Source of the DNA: SURF-24 sp964537965
Lineage (GTDB): Bacteria; Bacteroidota; Ignavibacteria; Ignavibacteriales; SURF-24
Reading direction: 5' to 3'
NCBI GenBank assembly: GCA_964537965.1
Contig: CAZIDB010000013.1
Location: forward strand, 1 to 35,224
DNA length: 35,224 nucleotides
In this document: positions 1-11,300 of the stretch, in pieces
How the letters are laid out: every line of letters starts with the position of its first letter
Numbering within the stretch: position 1 is the first letter of the stretch
Program-made: the position numbers and the translations under genes
Notes under the pieces: model-generated
What the model was told of the DNA's origin: nothing
Seen by the model: only the letters and a program-made list of their open reading frames with translations
The model's database searches: none

Positions 1-2
1 TA

Positions 3-101
3 ATTAATAGTATTCCGGGTGATTTGAAACATCCTTATCTAAGTTTTTACTTGACACAGCCGTTCCTTTTTAATAAAATGCGTGTGGAATTTTTCGATTG
101 A
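3..101 (+). CDS. C-terminal end of an upstream protein (partial, unidentified)
   Basis: The reading frame beginning at base 3 is open from the window edge to a TGA at 99-101. It gives 32 residues ending in the aromatic-rich tail RVEFFD. The other two forward frames meet stop codons within the first ten bases. A terminator-like hairpin follows about 30 bases later, which fits the end of a real gene. The fragment is too short to assign a family. The aromatic end could belong to an exported beta-rich protein, but that is a guess. Confidence 0.4.
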   Translation: MNSIPGDLKHPYLSFYLTQPFLFNKMRVEFFD

Positions 102-130
102 CGCTATTGACAGTTGGTTGCTCTTTTTCA

Positions 131-168
131 AACAAATTTAACCCGGTTTAAATTTGTTAGTATTTTTT
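131..168 (+). terminator. Rho-independent terminator-like hairpin
   Basis: An exact 11-bp inverted repeat is visible: AACAAATTTAA at 131-141 and TTAAATTTGTT at 148-158, separated by the six bases CCCGGT. A T-rich stretch (TATTTTTTATT) follows from 161. The stem is AT-rich and so only moderately stable, but stem, loop and T tract are in the right order. It lies between the upstream gene tail (ending 101) and the first gene of the surface-protein run (start 250), so it probably separates two transcription units. Confidence 0.55.
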
Positions 169-249
169 ATTGAAATGAAGAGTGACCGGTTTGGATATTT
201 TCGAAACTAAATAATGCTTTAAGACCTGTCATTTTTATCTGGAGTGATT

Positions 250-3200
250 ATGGTTAAACGATCAGTTTTAGTTTTACTCACTCTGTTATTATCAACATCC
301 TCTCCGCAGCAATGGATATCATCTTTAACTATGTCTTCATACTACCCTGTACCAACCATTTCCATCTGGGAAAATAATTCTGGTATTGCAACATTAACAA
401 TTACTAATACGGGTACAGAAAGCAAAGAAGTAGTAATCTTTCTGAAAGTAACAAAGAAAAGTGTTGGTGAAATATTAAGTGCGAGTAGTAAGACCATACT
501 TTTTTCTGCCGGAGAAAGCCAGGTTTTTCAAACTATGAATTACCTTGACTGGAATTCAATTAAGTATAGTGCAAGCTTTAAAAATATAATTATCCAAACC
601 GGTAACTTGCCCGAAGGAGATTATACCGCCTGTGCCGAAGTTAAACAGGCAAATACATTGCTTACACAAGCGTGTGCAGATTTTGCAATAATACTTGCTG
701 GTTCACCCGCTTTATCCTTGCCGACACATATGAGTGTAATTAACACAACGATGCCGGCATTCCAGTGGTGGCAGGTTGAAGTTCCCCCGCCTTTACTTGT
801 TGATTATAAATTTAAATTGTGCGAAATGCTTCCCGGGCAAACACCGCTGAAAGCAATACAATCTAACCAACCTGTTTATGAAACTGTTCTTACAAGTCAA
901 ACAATTCTACAATATCCGCCGGAAGCTCTCCCTCTTGAAGAAGGAAAACAATATGCATGGCAGGTTCAGGCAGTAAGCAGTTCAGGTAGTCCGTCGGTTG
1001 TTCAATTCAAAACTGATGGTAAAAGTGAGGTATGGTCATTCAAAATTTTTAAAGAAGAAAAAACTGTTGAGCTTGTTTCTCCCTCTGATAATTCAACTTT
1101 ATCAGCAACCCAGGTAAGCCAGTACTCTAAAGCTTTCAAGTTTACATGGACAACAATCAACCTGAAAAAGACAGTTACAAATTACTGGTTGAAGATTGCA
1201 GAAATTTTACCAGGGCAGAATGCTGAATCTGCATTGAATAATAATCCTCCCGTATTTTTTAAAAATGATATCCTGCCTACACAACCGATGTACTGGATAA
1301 CCGAAGAAGAAGGAAGTTTAATAAATCACAAACAATATGCATGGCGTGTTTGGCTTTATTCGGAACCGTGGGGAGGATTAATTGATTCGAGCAGCATCTG
1401 GAGGTTTACCGTACAAAGCGGTGTTGAATTTATCCCGTTATTATCACCTGTAGACAATGCTGCTTTTGAAGCTGATACAATGCACAGCCAATCGCATGGC
1501 AGAACTTACCAGTTTACATGGGATAAGACAAAACTTGTAAAATCAATTACAAATTTCTGTTTAAAGATCGCTGAGATAAATGAAGGACAAACTCCAGCCC
1601 GGGCACTTAAAGAAAATCCTTACGTTTTTTATAATGATAAAATTCCTCCATCCTATTCCTCTTATACGTTGCCGGAAGAAACCGGAAAATTAAGAGACAA
1701 GCAAAAATATGCATGGCAGGTTACAACTTATTCGCAGGCTTATAATGGTTTAACTGCTTCAAGTGAAGCAGAAAGTTTTACAATTAAAAATGGCGTTACA
1801 CTGATTGACAGCATTAATTATTTTATTATCGGGCAATACAAAGTGAACTTACTTTCCGTTACAAATAAGAATGCTGATTATTTTGGTGGTAAAGGTGAAG
1901 TTCTTTTATGGCATGGAGGACCAAAAATTCAATTTGATTTTCATGGACTTAAGCTTGAACAGGCAATATCGATCGGACAAATTCCGGAATGGAAAGTAAA
2001 CGAAGGTGAAATATGGACGAGCATTTCACCAACAAACATATCACTACTACAGACAATCCCGGGCAATTCATTTTTAAAAGCAACAACTATAAGGTTGGAA
2101 CCGGATAAGGCAACATTACTCGGCTCAATTAATTTTAAGTCAAGCCTGCTTGTTAAAAATTCAGGTTCTTCTGCTAATCTCGTAATGGAATCAAGTGAGA
2201 TCTGGTTTAATGTAGATCCCATTCATAGAATTACTGTGGGACAGAACCAGCATGCTTTCCCAAAAATGGATTATAGTTTCTATATGCTCACTCCACTAAA
2301 TTTTAATCTCAATATCGGAAGGACGCAGAGTGAGTTTTTTGTAAATGCTAACAAGCTTACTTTAAAACTTCAGGGTGAATTGTTTTTACCGGAAAGTGTA
2401 AAGAATTCTAATGACCAGAGAATTAGTCTTCGGTTTTATAATAAGAATGATTTTAAATTCCTGCTTGATGTGGCAACCAACGATTTAATCAATATTAAAC
2501 TTGTTAGTAACCATGATGTGCAGTGCAGGTTTATTGAAGCAAATGTTGATTTGTACGCCGGGTTAGTCGGAGTAAAACAGGGAGAGATATTTTTCGATCA
2601 GGCAAAGATGACATACCCGCCAATCGCTCTGGACGATAAAGATAATTTCAGAATAATCGCTACCGGGCTGCACGGCTATATTCATAAAAACAATCTTAAT
2701 TTAGAAGGCTCGTACCGTGGTTATGCTTTCAACATCAAACGGTTCAGCCTTAATTATGAAAATAACATACTCAAGAATTCCATATTCAGAAACTCCGGAA
2801 ATTTTCTGAAGGGTAAAATATTTATTCCGTTTATTAAAAAGGAAGCCGACATCACTTATAATATTTCATCTAATGGTTTCTCAAACGGTATTGTCTCGTT
2901 AGATGGAATTTCAAACTGGATTGCAATTAGCGGAGGACAACCGGGAGATAAAAGCACTTTAAAACTGCAGATAGTTACTATTTCTTATCTCGCCGGGATA
3001 AACTGCTTCTGGCTTAACGGATATTTTAAATTTGATTGCACCGGGACCGATGGATTAACAACAGAGAAACTTCCCGTTTCAAATGTATTCATAGACAACA
3101 CAGGTTCTGTTTCTGCTTTTAGTTCGGACCCTGATGGCTGGATAAATTTAAGCGTTACCAAACCGGGCAAATACAACGGCTTCCCAATTATGCTGGATAA

Positions 3201-4503
3201 ATTCAGGATAAAGACATATGCGAATTATGCATTTGGAATTGCCGGGACAATTGTGGTTGCAGAGGATTTATCTTCGCAGAACGGCTCTCCCTTTGATGCA
3301 AGTATAGTTGTTGCCAGGTACAGTCTGGGTAAAAGCGGAACCGAAGTTCCTAACAGTGAAGTTGAAGTAGAACCGATTGGTGTTGATTTCGGCAATGGTG
3401 AAACAAGTTTTGGTGCACAGTTAATTGTCTTTAATGATGATCCTGTTTACGGTAAAGGATTTCTTGCATCATTTAATTTGACTATGCATGACCCGACTGA
3501 ATTCAGTGCATTCAGCAAAATAATTATAGGGAAGACAGATAACGGAAATGGTTTCAGCTACTGGTTTGTTGAAGCTGGTGCAATCTTTCCGGTTGCAATT
3601 ACAACTGTAATGGATATTGGTATAAGGGGATTTACAGGCAGAGTCTATTCTCACATGAAACATAAAGGCGAAGGAATCCTTGGAAGCGATTATGTGCCCG
3701 ATAAAAATAATACTTTTGGCGTATATGCAATGTGCCCCATTCAGTCAGTTTCCGATGACGGTTCCAAATTCTGGGGAAAGGTAGCTTTGGAAATTCGTGT
3801 GGGTAATGGTTTTCAGAGTACATTGTACGGTGAAATCTATGTGCTCTCAAGCGGCTTTATGAAAGAGGATGCCAAGATAAAAGGAACGGCAACAATCTAT
3901 ATTTCCACTAATCCAAAAATCTTTGATTCTCAATGTACTATAGAAGCAAACTTCTGGGATGGGCTTTGCGGAGACGGAGAAATGCAGATGCACATTTCCG
4001 AAAGTGAATGGTATCTTCACGTAGGTACACCTGAAAAGCCGATTACATTAAGGATGTTCTGCACTGCACAGGGTTTCTTCGGATACTTTACTATCGACCA
4101 GAATTATATGACAACTGCTGCGGGTTTTACATTTGATACCGGACCTCAAAAATGGGGCGCCGGTCTTGGTTTTTACGGAAGAGCAGCAGGAAGTATTAGT
4201 ATGAGCAGCACAATATATTACAAACCACTTCAGTTCGTAAGTACAGCATCTCTTTCAGCATCAGGAGAAATTGGTGTTTATGTAGATGTTAAATTTTTTA
4301 CTGGTTATCTGAGCATTTTATCAGGAGAAATGAATGCGGTAATGCAGGTTATGTTTCCGGATCCTGTTTGTTTTGCAGGAAAAGTGGATGCAAAAATTTG
4401 TATCAAACTTTGTGTAATCGGTTGCAAGCTATGTAGAGGCGCAAGTTTTAAAATAAGATATAAGAATGGATCGTTTGCATTAAAAGATGAATGTTCATCT
4501 TAA
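250..4503 (+). CDS. Giant secreted beta-rich surface protein A (TANFOR-like N-terminus, FN3-like repeats)
   Basis: Role unknown; probably an exported surface or scaffold protein. I place the start at ATG 250, not the in-frame GTG at 244, because GGAG at 241-244 is then a ribosome-binding site five bases upstream. A signal peptide covers about the first 20 residues. Residues about 30-148 form a conserved module with LDWNS and LPEGDYTAC, resembling the TANFOR domain of large Bacteroidota proteins (recalled, not searched). Three fibronectin-like repeats follow at about 153-266, 271-388 and 393-513. Each has a KIAEI/LCEM..GQ.P..A...N.P signature and a YAW[QR]V strand. The remaining ~900 residues are beta-rich without a recognised domain. 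The last ~45 residues hold six cysteines. I see no T9SS-type C-terminal sorting domain. It is paralogous at its N-terminus to the giant at 8333 and 41 nt upstream of the FN3 gene at 4545. Confidence 0.8.
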   Translation: MVKRSVLVLLTLLLSTSSPQQWISSLTMSSYYPVPTISIWENNSGIATLTITNTGTESKEVVIFLKVTKKSVGEILSASSKTILFSAGESQVFQTMNYLDWNSIKYSASFKNIIIQTGNLPEGDYTACAEVKQANTLLTQACADFAIILAGSPALSLPTHMSVINTTMPAFQWWQVEVPPPLLVDYKFKLCEMLPGQTPLKAIQSNQPVYETVLTSQTILQYPPEALPLEEGKQYAWQVQAVSSSGSPSVVQFKTDGKSEVWSFKIFKEEKTVELVSPSDNSTLSATQVSQYSKAFKFTWTTINLKKTVTNYWLKIAEILPGQNAESALNNNPPVFFKNDILPTQPMYWITEEEGSLINHKQYAWRVWLYSEPWGGLIDSSSIWRFTVQSGVEFIPLLSPVDNAAFEADTMHSQSHGRTYQFTWDKTKLVKSITNFCLKIAEINEGQTPARALKENPYVFYNDKIPPSYSSYTLPEETGKLRDKQKYAWQVTTYSQAYNGLTASSEAESFTIKNGVTLIDSINYFIIGQYKVNLLSVTNKNADYFGGKGEVLLWHGGPKIQFDFHGLKLEQAISIGQIPEWKVNEGEIWTSISPTNISLLQTIPGNSFLKATTIRLEPDKATLLGSINFKSSLLVKNSGSSANLVMESSEIWFNVDPIHRITVGQNQHAFPKMDYSFYMLTPLNFNLNIGRTQSEFFVNANKLTLKLQGELFLPESVKNSNDQRISLRFYNKNDFKFLLDVATNDLINIKLVSNHDVQCRFIEANVDLYAGLVGVKQGEIFFDQAKMTYPPIALDDKDNFRIIATGLHGYIHKNNLNLEGSYRGYAFNIKRFSLNYENNILKNSIFRNSGNFLKGKIFIPFIKKEADITYNISSNGFSNGIVSLDGISNWIAISGGQPGDKSTLKLQIVTISYLAGINCFWLNGYFKFDCTGTDGLTTEKLPVSNVFIDNTGSVSAFSSDPDGWINLSVTKPGKYNGFPIMLDKFRIKTYANYAFGIAGTIVVAEDLSSQNGSPFDASIVVARYSLGKSGTEVPNSEVEVEPIGVDFGNGETSFGAQLIVFNDDPVYGKGFLASFNLTMHDPTEFSAFSKIIIGKTDNGNGFSYWFVEAGAIFPVAITTVMDIGIRGFTGRVYSHMKHKGEGILGSDYVPDKNNTFGVYAMCPIQSVSDDGSKFWGKVALEIRVGNGFQSTLYGEIYVLSSGFMKEDAKIKGTATIYISTNPKIFDSQCTIEANFWDGLCGDGEMQMHISESEWYLHVGTPEKPITLRMFCTAQGFFGYFTIDQNYMTTAAGFTFDTGPQKWGAGLGFYGRAAGSISMSSTIYYKPLQFVSTASLSASGEIGVYVDVKFFTGYLSILSGEMNAVMQVMFPDPVCFAGKVDAKICIKLCVIGCKLCRGASFKIRYKNGSFALKDECSS

Positions 4504-4544
4504 ACTAATTAAGAGCATTTGCTGAAAATAATTTATATCAAACT

Positions 4545-6533
4545 ATGAAAACAAAAATATCAGCTATCGTTTTACTATTTCTGTTTATAACTCCGGATTT
4601 CTTCGGTCAGGAATTTGGTGTTGTAGCCGGACTTACTGAAACAGGTAAAGTAAAAGTAAGATGGTTCTCATCAGAAGAATTTAATGATGAAGGTGTCTTG
4701 CTCTACCGCAGGGAAAAAAATCTGAATGACTGGGTAAAACTTTCTCCTGAGCCAATAAAAAAGATTGAGAAAGTTTCTAGTGATATTGCGGATACCTCGC
4801 TGGCCATTGCAAGTGCAATTATTTATAACATTCCGGATAATAGTGAAGACAGAGAAACCTATGAACTTATTTTGTTAACCAAAGGAATTCTCGATGATAA
4901 ATTCTCGCTTGCTTACGGAATGCAATATAACGATGAAAATATTGTTGAAGGAAAAACTTACGAATATAAAGTAGTAATTATTAAAGACGGCAAAGAAAAT
5001 CTGTCTGCTGTTTCCGAACCGGTAAAAATTGAGAAATATTCTGCCCCTGCGGCACCTGATAAACTTAATGCTTTTGCCAAAGACGGAATTGTAAATTTTA
5101 ATTGGGAACGGGATGAAAATAAATTTTTTGTTTATAACATATACCGAGGAGAAAATCAGAATTCCAGGAAGACATTAATAAATAAAACTCCAATTCATGT
5201 TTTTGAATTTCCGGATTCCGCCGGCAACTATCATACTAATGAATTCTTCTTCAGCGATACCGGACTTACAAACGGAGTTACATATTACTACGAGTTAACG
5301 GGCACAGATTATCTTGGCAGGGAAAGTAAAAGAAGCGCAGCAATTTCAGTTACACCAAAGGATTTAACTCCCCCACCTGCACCAACCAAGGTAAAAGCAA
5401 CTGCAATTAAGAATGATGTACAGATTACATGGAAATCAATTTATGTCAAAGACCTGAAAGGATTTAATCTTTTCAGAAGCAGAGAGTTCAAAGGTCCCTA
5501 TAACAAGATTAACAAAACTTTAATTGATAAATCCGATACAAGTTATGTCGATAAAATAGCATCACCCGAAGAAAGATATTATTATTACCTTACTGCGGAA
5601 GATAATTCTTCAAACAAGAGCCAGAGTTTGAGTACAATTGTTCAGATTCCGGATTGGGAAGCCCCTGCCAAACCTGTTAATCTTAAAGCGCTTGGCGAGG
5701 TTGGATTAGTTAAACTAAGCTGGAAAAAAGGAACAGAGAAAGATTTGCTTGGATATTTTATTTACCGCTCAGTTACAAATACGGAAGATGAATTTGTTTT
5801 GTTAAACCCAAAACCTGTAAATGCGGTTTCATATATTGATACATTAAAGAAAGAAGCAAGAAATTATTTTCAGTATAAAATAATTGCGGTTGACAAAAAA
5901 TATAATTTAAGTCCTTACTCAGATGTGGTTAATGTTAAACTAAAAGACTTAACTCCCCCACCGGTGCCTAAATTAGTAAACGCAGATTTAACAGATAATT
6001 TTATTTTGATTCAATGGGTTAGCAGTACTGTTGAAGATATTGCCGGCTACTTTATTTACAGAAGCACAAAGGATGATTCATCAAAATGGAACCAGCTTAA
6101 CAAATTACCGTTAAGTAAAGAAACCGATACTTATAAAGACAGCACGATGGCTGAAGGAAAATATTTCTATTCTGTCATTTCAATTGATAGCGCCGGGAAT
6201 AAATCTCTTCGTTCAAATATTTTATCTGCAGAATATTTTATAAATACTACTTTCCCTGCAGTTGAAGGATTTACGCAAAAATTAAGCAAGAACAAGAATG
6301 AAGTATCATTATCATGGTACCAGATAAAAGGCGACAATCTTCTTGGTTATGTTGTGTTCAGAAAAGAAAATGAAAGTGATAATTTTGACAATGCTATTAG
6401 TCCGTTGCAGAAGGAAAACACCTTTATAGATAAAGATATCTCGCTGGGAAAAACTTTTTATTACATAGTAAAAGCATTTGATACGAAAGGAAACATCTCG
6501 GAAAGTAAATCGGCAAAGCTTGAAGTAAAATAA
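4545..6533 (+). CDS. Secreted fibronectin type III repeat protein B
   Basis: Exported repeat protein with no catalytic motif; a binding or scaffold role is likely. The N-terminus is a clear signal peptide (about residues 1-21, ending FFGQ). An N-terminal domain of about 140 residues is followed by five FN3-type repeats starting near residues 166, 273, 370, 468 and 570. Most begin with a proline-rich linker such as DLTPPPAP or DWEAPAKP and contain a GY/F-x-I/LFRS-type strand (for example GYFIYRS) and a late YYY strand. It starts 41 nt after giant A with no obvious Shine-Dalgarno, and is 77 nt before the barrel gene. The protein encoded at 13810 has the same plan, so giant+FN3 appears twice in this operon. 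Confidence 0.82.
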   Translation: MKTKISAIVLLFLFITPDFFGQEFGVVAGLTETGKVKVRWFSSEEFNDEGVLLYRREKNLNDWVKLSPEPIKKIEKVSSDIADTSLAIASAIIYNIPDNSEDRETYELILLTKGILDDKFSLAYGMQYNDENIVEGKTYEYKVVIIKDGKENLSAVSEPVKIEKYSAPAAPDKLNAFAKDGIVNFNWERDENKFFVYNIYRGENQNSRKTLINKTPIHVFEFPDSAGNYHTNEFFFSDTGLTNGVTYYYELTGTDYLGRESKRSAAISVTPKDLTPPPAPTKVKATAIKNDVQITWKSIYVKDLKGFNLFRSREFKGPYNKINKTLIDKSDTSYVDKIASPEERYYYYLTAEDNSSNKSQSLSTIVQIPDWEAPAKPVNLKALGEVGLVKLSWKKGTEKDLLGYFIYRSVTNTEDEFVLLNPKPVNAVSYIDTLKKEARNYFQYKIIAVDKKYNLSPYSDVVNVKLKDLTPPPVPKLVNADLTDNFILIQWVSSTVEDIAGYFIYRSTKDDSSKWNQLNKLPLSKETDTYKDSTMAEGKYFYSVISIDSAGNKSLRSNILSAEYFINTTFPAVEGFTQKLSKNKNEVSLSWYQIKGDNLLGYVVFRKENESDNFDNAISPLQKENTFIDKDISLGKTFYYIVKAFDTKGNISESKSAKLEVK

Positions 6534-6610
6534 TCAAAGAAAGGTTTACCGGAGACTAATTAATAATTATTGCGGTTAACTCATTTTAATCTTTATATTG
6601 CAGGCAAAAA

Positions 6611-8284
6611 ATGAAGTTTAGAATTAATATAGTTGCCCTTCTTATTCTGCTTTCTTTTCAAATTGATTCAGCTTCACAAACTAACGAATCGCCGCCTTCT
6701 ACCGCCGACAGTACATCAGGCTCAGTTAAATATTTCCAGTTATCCGGTGAAGCGGGAATATCGGGCGAACTCTATTCAATATCAGGACGAGAACGAAGAC
6801 GACCCTCATCCTCGGGTATGATTTTCTTCAGACCAACACTAACACTCTTAGAAAATTTTGATCTTTCATTCGATTTACTTTTATCCACAGAAGGAAGCTC
6901 AGCCAGGCAGTCAATTAATCAGCTTGCTATTCATCCCGAATGGAGCTGGGGCAAAGCGCACCTTGGAGATTTTGCTCATGAATTTTCTCCACTAACTTTA
7001 AGCGGAGTAAACATACGTGGAGCGGGCATTGAATTATATCCATGGAAACTACGGTTACAAATAGTAGGCGGACAAATTCAAAAAGCTATAAATGATGGCC
7101 CATATAATTCTGTTTTTTCAAGATATCTTACCGGTGTTAAACTCGGATATGGAAAACTTGAGTCATCTTTTTTTGATTTGAATGTTATCCGTGTACGTGA
7201 TAATGTTGCCTCACTTCCCAGAAATTTATTTAACGATACTACAGCCTTTGCTCAACTTGTAACTCCACAGGAAAATCTTGTCCTTGGTTTGAATACTGAA
7301 ATTAAATTGTTTGATAACATGATCAAGTTCACCGGTGAAGCAGCCGGAGATATTTTTACACGGGATATGTTTAGCCATGATCTTGAAACAGATAAAATTC
7401 CCGCAGCAGTAAAGAGCCTTTATAAAATAAACATTTCTACCAACCTGGATTACGCTTATTCCACTCAGTTAGATTTCAATTATGATATTGTAAATGCAAA
7501 ACTTGGTTACTCGTTAATAAATCCCGGTTATACGTCTTTGGGTTTAACTTCAATTATAAATGACAGGAAGACTATTAACTTTGGTGCAGGAGTTCGGCTG
7601 CTCGATAACAAATTAACATTACAGGGTAGCTTTCAAACACAATCGGATAATCTTCTTTCTCAAAAGCTTTACACTACTAAAAGGTCGAATATAAATTTTA
7701 CGATAACCGGAAGACCAATTAATGAATTGAATCTGACTTTTGGAACAATGATCAACTCGATGGAAAACGATGCGTCGAGCGATACATTCAGAGTTGATAA
7801 TACAAATTCGACATATATGGTTAACGCTACTTCGCAATTTCTTATGTTCAAACAGAGCCAGGTAATTGTTTTAAGCTACACAACTCAAAATGCCGAAGAC
7901 AACAATATGTTCAGGAAAGGCAACGGTGTAACTGCTCAGAATATTCTCTTCTCGGTAACAAGTACAATTAATCCGAACTGGTCGGTTTCTCCTTCAATTA
8001 TGTTTAACATACTTGATATGGAAAGAACGGGAACGACTTCCACATCAACATTCAATTTTCGTGTAAATAATAAAATGTTCAATAATAAACTGTCAAGTTC
8101 TGTTAACTTGGGATACACAAATTCAGAAAACATCAGGTCAACTGTACTTGGATTTGCTTCCGCTTATGCGTTAACATCGGCAGATGCGGTTTCATTTAAT
8201 TTAAGATCATCATTTAATGATCTGAAGAATACATCAGACTTTAATGAACACAAAGCTAATTTCACTTATACACACAGATTTTAA
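6611..8284 (+). CDS. Outer-membrane beta-barrel protein C
   Basis: Predicted integral outer-membrane protein of 557 aa. It has an N-terminal signal peptide (about residues 1-23, ending SASQ) and a short Ser/Thr/Pro-rich stretch. The rest is made of alternating polar/hydrophobic strands with Asn/Ser/Thr-rich loops, typical of a transmembrane barrel. The last residues, FTYTHRF, match the C-terminal beta-signal with terminal Phe that BAM uses. I see no plug domain or TonB box, so a TonB-dependent transporter is unlikely. It is the only barrel in the five-gene run and lies between the two giant/FN3 pairs, so it may anchor or export them. That role is inferred from position only. Confidence 0.75.
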   Translation: MKFRINIVALLILLSFQIDSASQTNESPPSTADSTSGSVKYFQLSGEAGISGELYSISGRERRRPSSSGMIFFRPTLTLLENFDLSFDLLLSTEGSSARQSINQLAIHPEWSWGKAHLGDFAHEFSPLTLSGVNIRGAGIELYPWKLRLQIVGGQIQKAINDGPYNSVFSRYLTGVKLGYGKLESSFFDLNVIRVRDNVASLPRNLFNDTTAFAQLVTPQENLVLGLNTEIKLFDNMIKFTGEAAGDIFTRDMFSHDLETDKIPAAVKSLYKINISTNLDYAYSTQLDFNYDIVNAKLGYSLINPGYTSLGLTSIINDRKTINFGAGVRLLDNKLTLQGSFQTQSDNLLSQKLYTTKRSNINFTITGRPINELNLTFGTMINSMENDASSDTFRVDNTNSTYMVNATSQFLMFKQSQVIVLSYTTQNAEDNNMFRKGNGVTAQNILFSVTSTINPNWSVSPSIMFNILDMERTGTTSTSTFNFRVNNKMFNNKLSSSVNLGYTNSENIRSTVLGFASAYALTSADAVSFNLRSSFNDLKNTSDFNEHKANFTYTHRF

Positions 8285-8292
8285 TACAAAAA

Positions 8293-8320
8293 TTCACAGC
8301 CGGGTTTCTGTGAAATTTTA
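8293..8320 (+). terminator. Intra-operon hairpin (attenuator or weak terminator)
   Basis: TTCACAG (8293-8299) pairs exactly with CTGTGAA (8308-8314) across the eight-base loop CCGGGTTT. An A run lies before it and ATTTT after it, and these flanks could extend the stem with one bulge. It lies in the 48-nt space between the barrel gene and giant A', just ahead of the GGAG ribosome-binding site of A'. The T run is short, so partial termination, mRNA end protection or a processing site are all possible. Confidence 0.4.
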
Positions 8321-8332
8321 ACGGAGCAGGTT

Positions 8333-11300
8333 ATGACAAAACTGAAGATGATTGCATTTCTATTTATACTGCTTGCTTTCTCTGAAATGAATGCGCAATG
8401 GAATGCAATGCTTACTGTAAATCCTAATCCATCTCCATTTGTAAGCAGATGGGAAAGAGATCCAAACGTTGCGGTTCTTACAATTACTTATACAGGTACT
8501 TCATCGCAGGATATTACATTGGACCTTAGAATAAGTGAAAGCAGATCCGGCGAAATGCTTAAAGCGAACAGCCGGACGATTAGTTTTTTTACCGGTCAGG
8601 CAACACAGACTTTTACTTCACTTGATTATCTTGACTGGAATTCAGTTAAATATAATTCGAAGATCAAAGATTTTGTAACACGAACAGGTAGATTACCGGA
8701 AGGCAATTATACTTTCTGCATCTACGTAATGAAAGGCAATACAAAATTAACCGAAGCCTGTGCTGATTTTAAAATTCTGCTTCCTGATCCTCCACAATTG
8801 TTGGCGCCCGCCAACGGAGATTCAATTAATACAAATCTTCCCGCTTTTCAATGGACGCCGGTAATTGTTCCACCTGAAGTAACTATTGTTTATAAATTCA
8901 AATTATGTGAAGTGCTTTACAGGCAAACTCCGCAGAAAGCTTTAAATGCAAATAAGCCAATACACGAAGCACAGATTATCTCATCAAATATTTTGCAGTA
9001 TCCGCCGGATGCATTCCCTCTTGAATCCGGTAAAACTTATGTATGGCAATTGCAGACTTTTGATCTTGATTCTAACGAACCGATTTCTTCTAACAATGGA
9101 AAGAGTGAAATATGGACATTTAAATACAAACAAAACCTTATGCTGTTTGATAAAGGGTTTCAAAAATCAAAGGATAAAGATATTGCGGCAGTAAAAGTAA
9201 CCGGTGGAATCTGGGACGTTGTGCAGGGATTTACAACAGTTAGCGGAGAAATTTTTTATCAGTCGGGTCAGGCTGGTGATGGTGCTGCCCGCTCGCTTAA
9301 AAATACTAACATCAGGTTGGTTCTTGCAAAAGAAGTTGGCAATTATGTTATCGGTCCTTTATACGGATCAAGTTGGAGCGATATTAAATCTACTCTTGCA
9401 ACTGCAGTAACAGATGATCAGGGTAAGTTTAATTTCTTTTATGTTGATACAACAACAATGGGAGTAATTAAGAACAACTATGATTACTATACCGGCGGCG
9501 AAATGGGAACACATCATTACGGCGATTTAAAAATTGTTGCTAAGATTATAGTTGATAATCCGTATTTCACAAGTCCTGCAACAAGTTTAATCATTCAACC
9601 GGGCGAATCAAGAGAAGTTGGAACTTTATTTACAACGTTCAGAAGTTACTTTCTTACAGTTAAAGTAATGCCGGAACAAAATGTTCAGGGCCAATTAACA
9701 ACATCGCCATTGAAATTTGTAAATGTAAAGCTGCTAAGGATTAATCGTCCGGTCGGTGTTCCTGCAGACGAAGGAACTGCAGAGATGCCGCGTGAGAATC
9801 TTAGCAATTACGAAATATTAGCCGAAGGTGAAACTGATGACAACGGAGAAATTAAATTCCGCCGGCTTGTAAAAAACATTGGTCCTAACGACAGCTACTG
9901 GATAAGAATGGAGACTGATACAACACGCGGTAAATATTTTTACCAGTTGCTTTATTCAAGTTACCAGTTCCCGCAAAATTATAATGATTATGCTGTATTC
10001 AGAAATGAGTATACTCCATTTAATATGAGTGTTACAAAATATCTTACTCCCGTTAATCCGCGTGTTGCTGGTTATGTTTACAGGGCAGATAACCAGACTC
10101 AACCTGTTAAAGATGCAACTGTAAGAATCTGGAGCCTCTCTTTAACAGAGGGCAATAAAATTGAACGCGAGATGAAAACTCTTTCAAACGGGTATTTCTT
10201 TTTCAGAAATCTTCTGCCGGAAATTAACACCCAGGGTGATGTTGTTGGACCGTACAGAGCTTTGCCGGTTTTCAAGTATGGATTCAGGGATACGATGCTA
10301 GCAATTAATAATTCTGCCCCGCTAAATAAAGGTGAACAGTTTGTTTTTGAAGCCCCGATTTTATTACAGCCTTACGGCAATGCTTCAGGCAGAATTGTTT
10401 CTGCGGATGAATTTAATGTCGGCGTGGAATCAAATGTAAAATTAGGCGACGGCCCTCCTGTTACTACAACAACAAAAGTAGAGAAAAAGCAAATCGGGAA
10501 TATGAATGCATACATTCCGACTTTCGGGTGGTTTGAAACTCCTGCTGCTCTTGGTCATAATCAACCGGTTTATATTCAGCCGTTCAGCGGATATTTCCCA
10601 AGAACAATTTATAAATCCGTTACTACACAAAACCAGGATTTAGGATTGTTCCTTGTTAAGAAGAAGCTGCACAGAATAAATTTAGTTGTTAAATATTCCG
10701 GTAACATAAATATTCCATTTGCCCTTTTGCCTCCTGTTGAAAATGCTTTGGTTGGAATTGACGGATTAGCTCCTTTCACTTATACAGACGATGACGGTCT
10801 TGGAGCATTACAACCATTTGAAAGCTGCGGAAATCAGTTCGTAGTTAAGATCAAAGGCTCAAGCTTTAACGAGGATATTGTCGCAAGAGAATTGGCAATT
10901 GATAACCATGTTTCTGAAAATCCTGTTTCATATCCTGTAAAAGTAAAAAAGGCAACAAGAATTTCCGGACACGTTTACGTTGGTAAAGACAACAAACCTG
11001 TTCCTTATGCGCACGTATACCTTGTCGGTCAAACTACTTCGGATAAAATAGAAACATGGACAGATGTTAACGGTGCATATACATTGAAAGGGATACCTAT
11101 TGGCACTCATGAGTTTGCGGCTGTAAAAGGTAAGTCTCAATATGTTGGAGATACTCAATCCATTGATTGTCCTCAGGGTGGTAAAGATAATGTAGATTTT
11201 CATCTTAAAGTTTATGATGGAATGGATATAACCAAACTGCTCGGATTTCCGGTTGCTGTGCAATCACTCGATTCGACTTCACAGGGAATTAAAATCTCCG

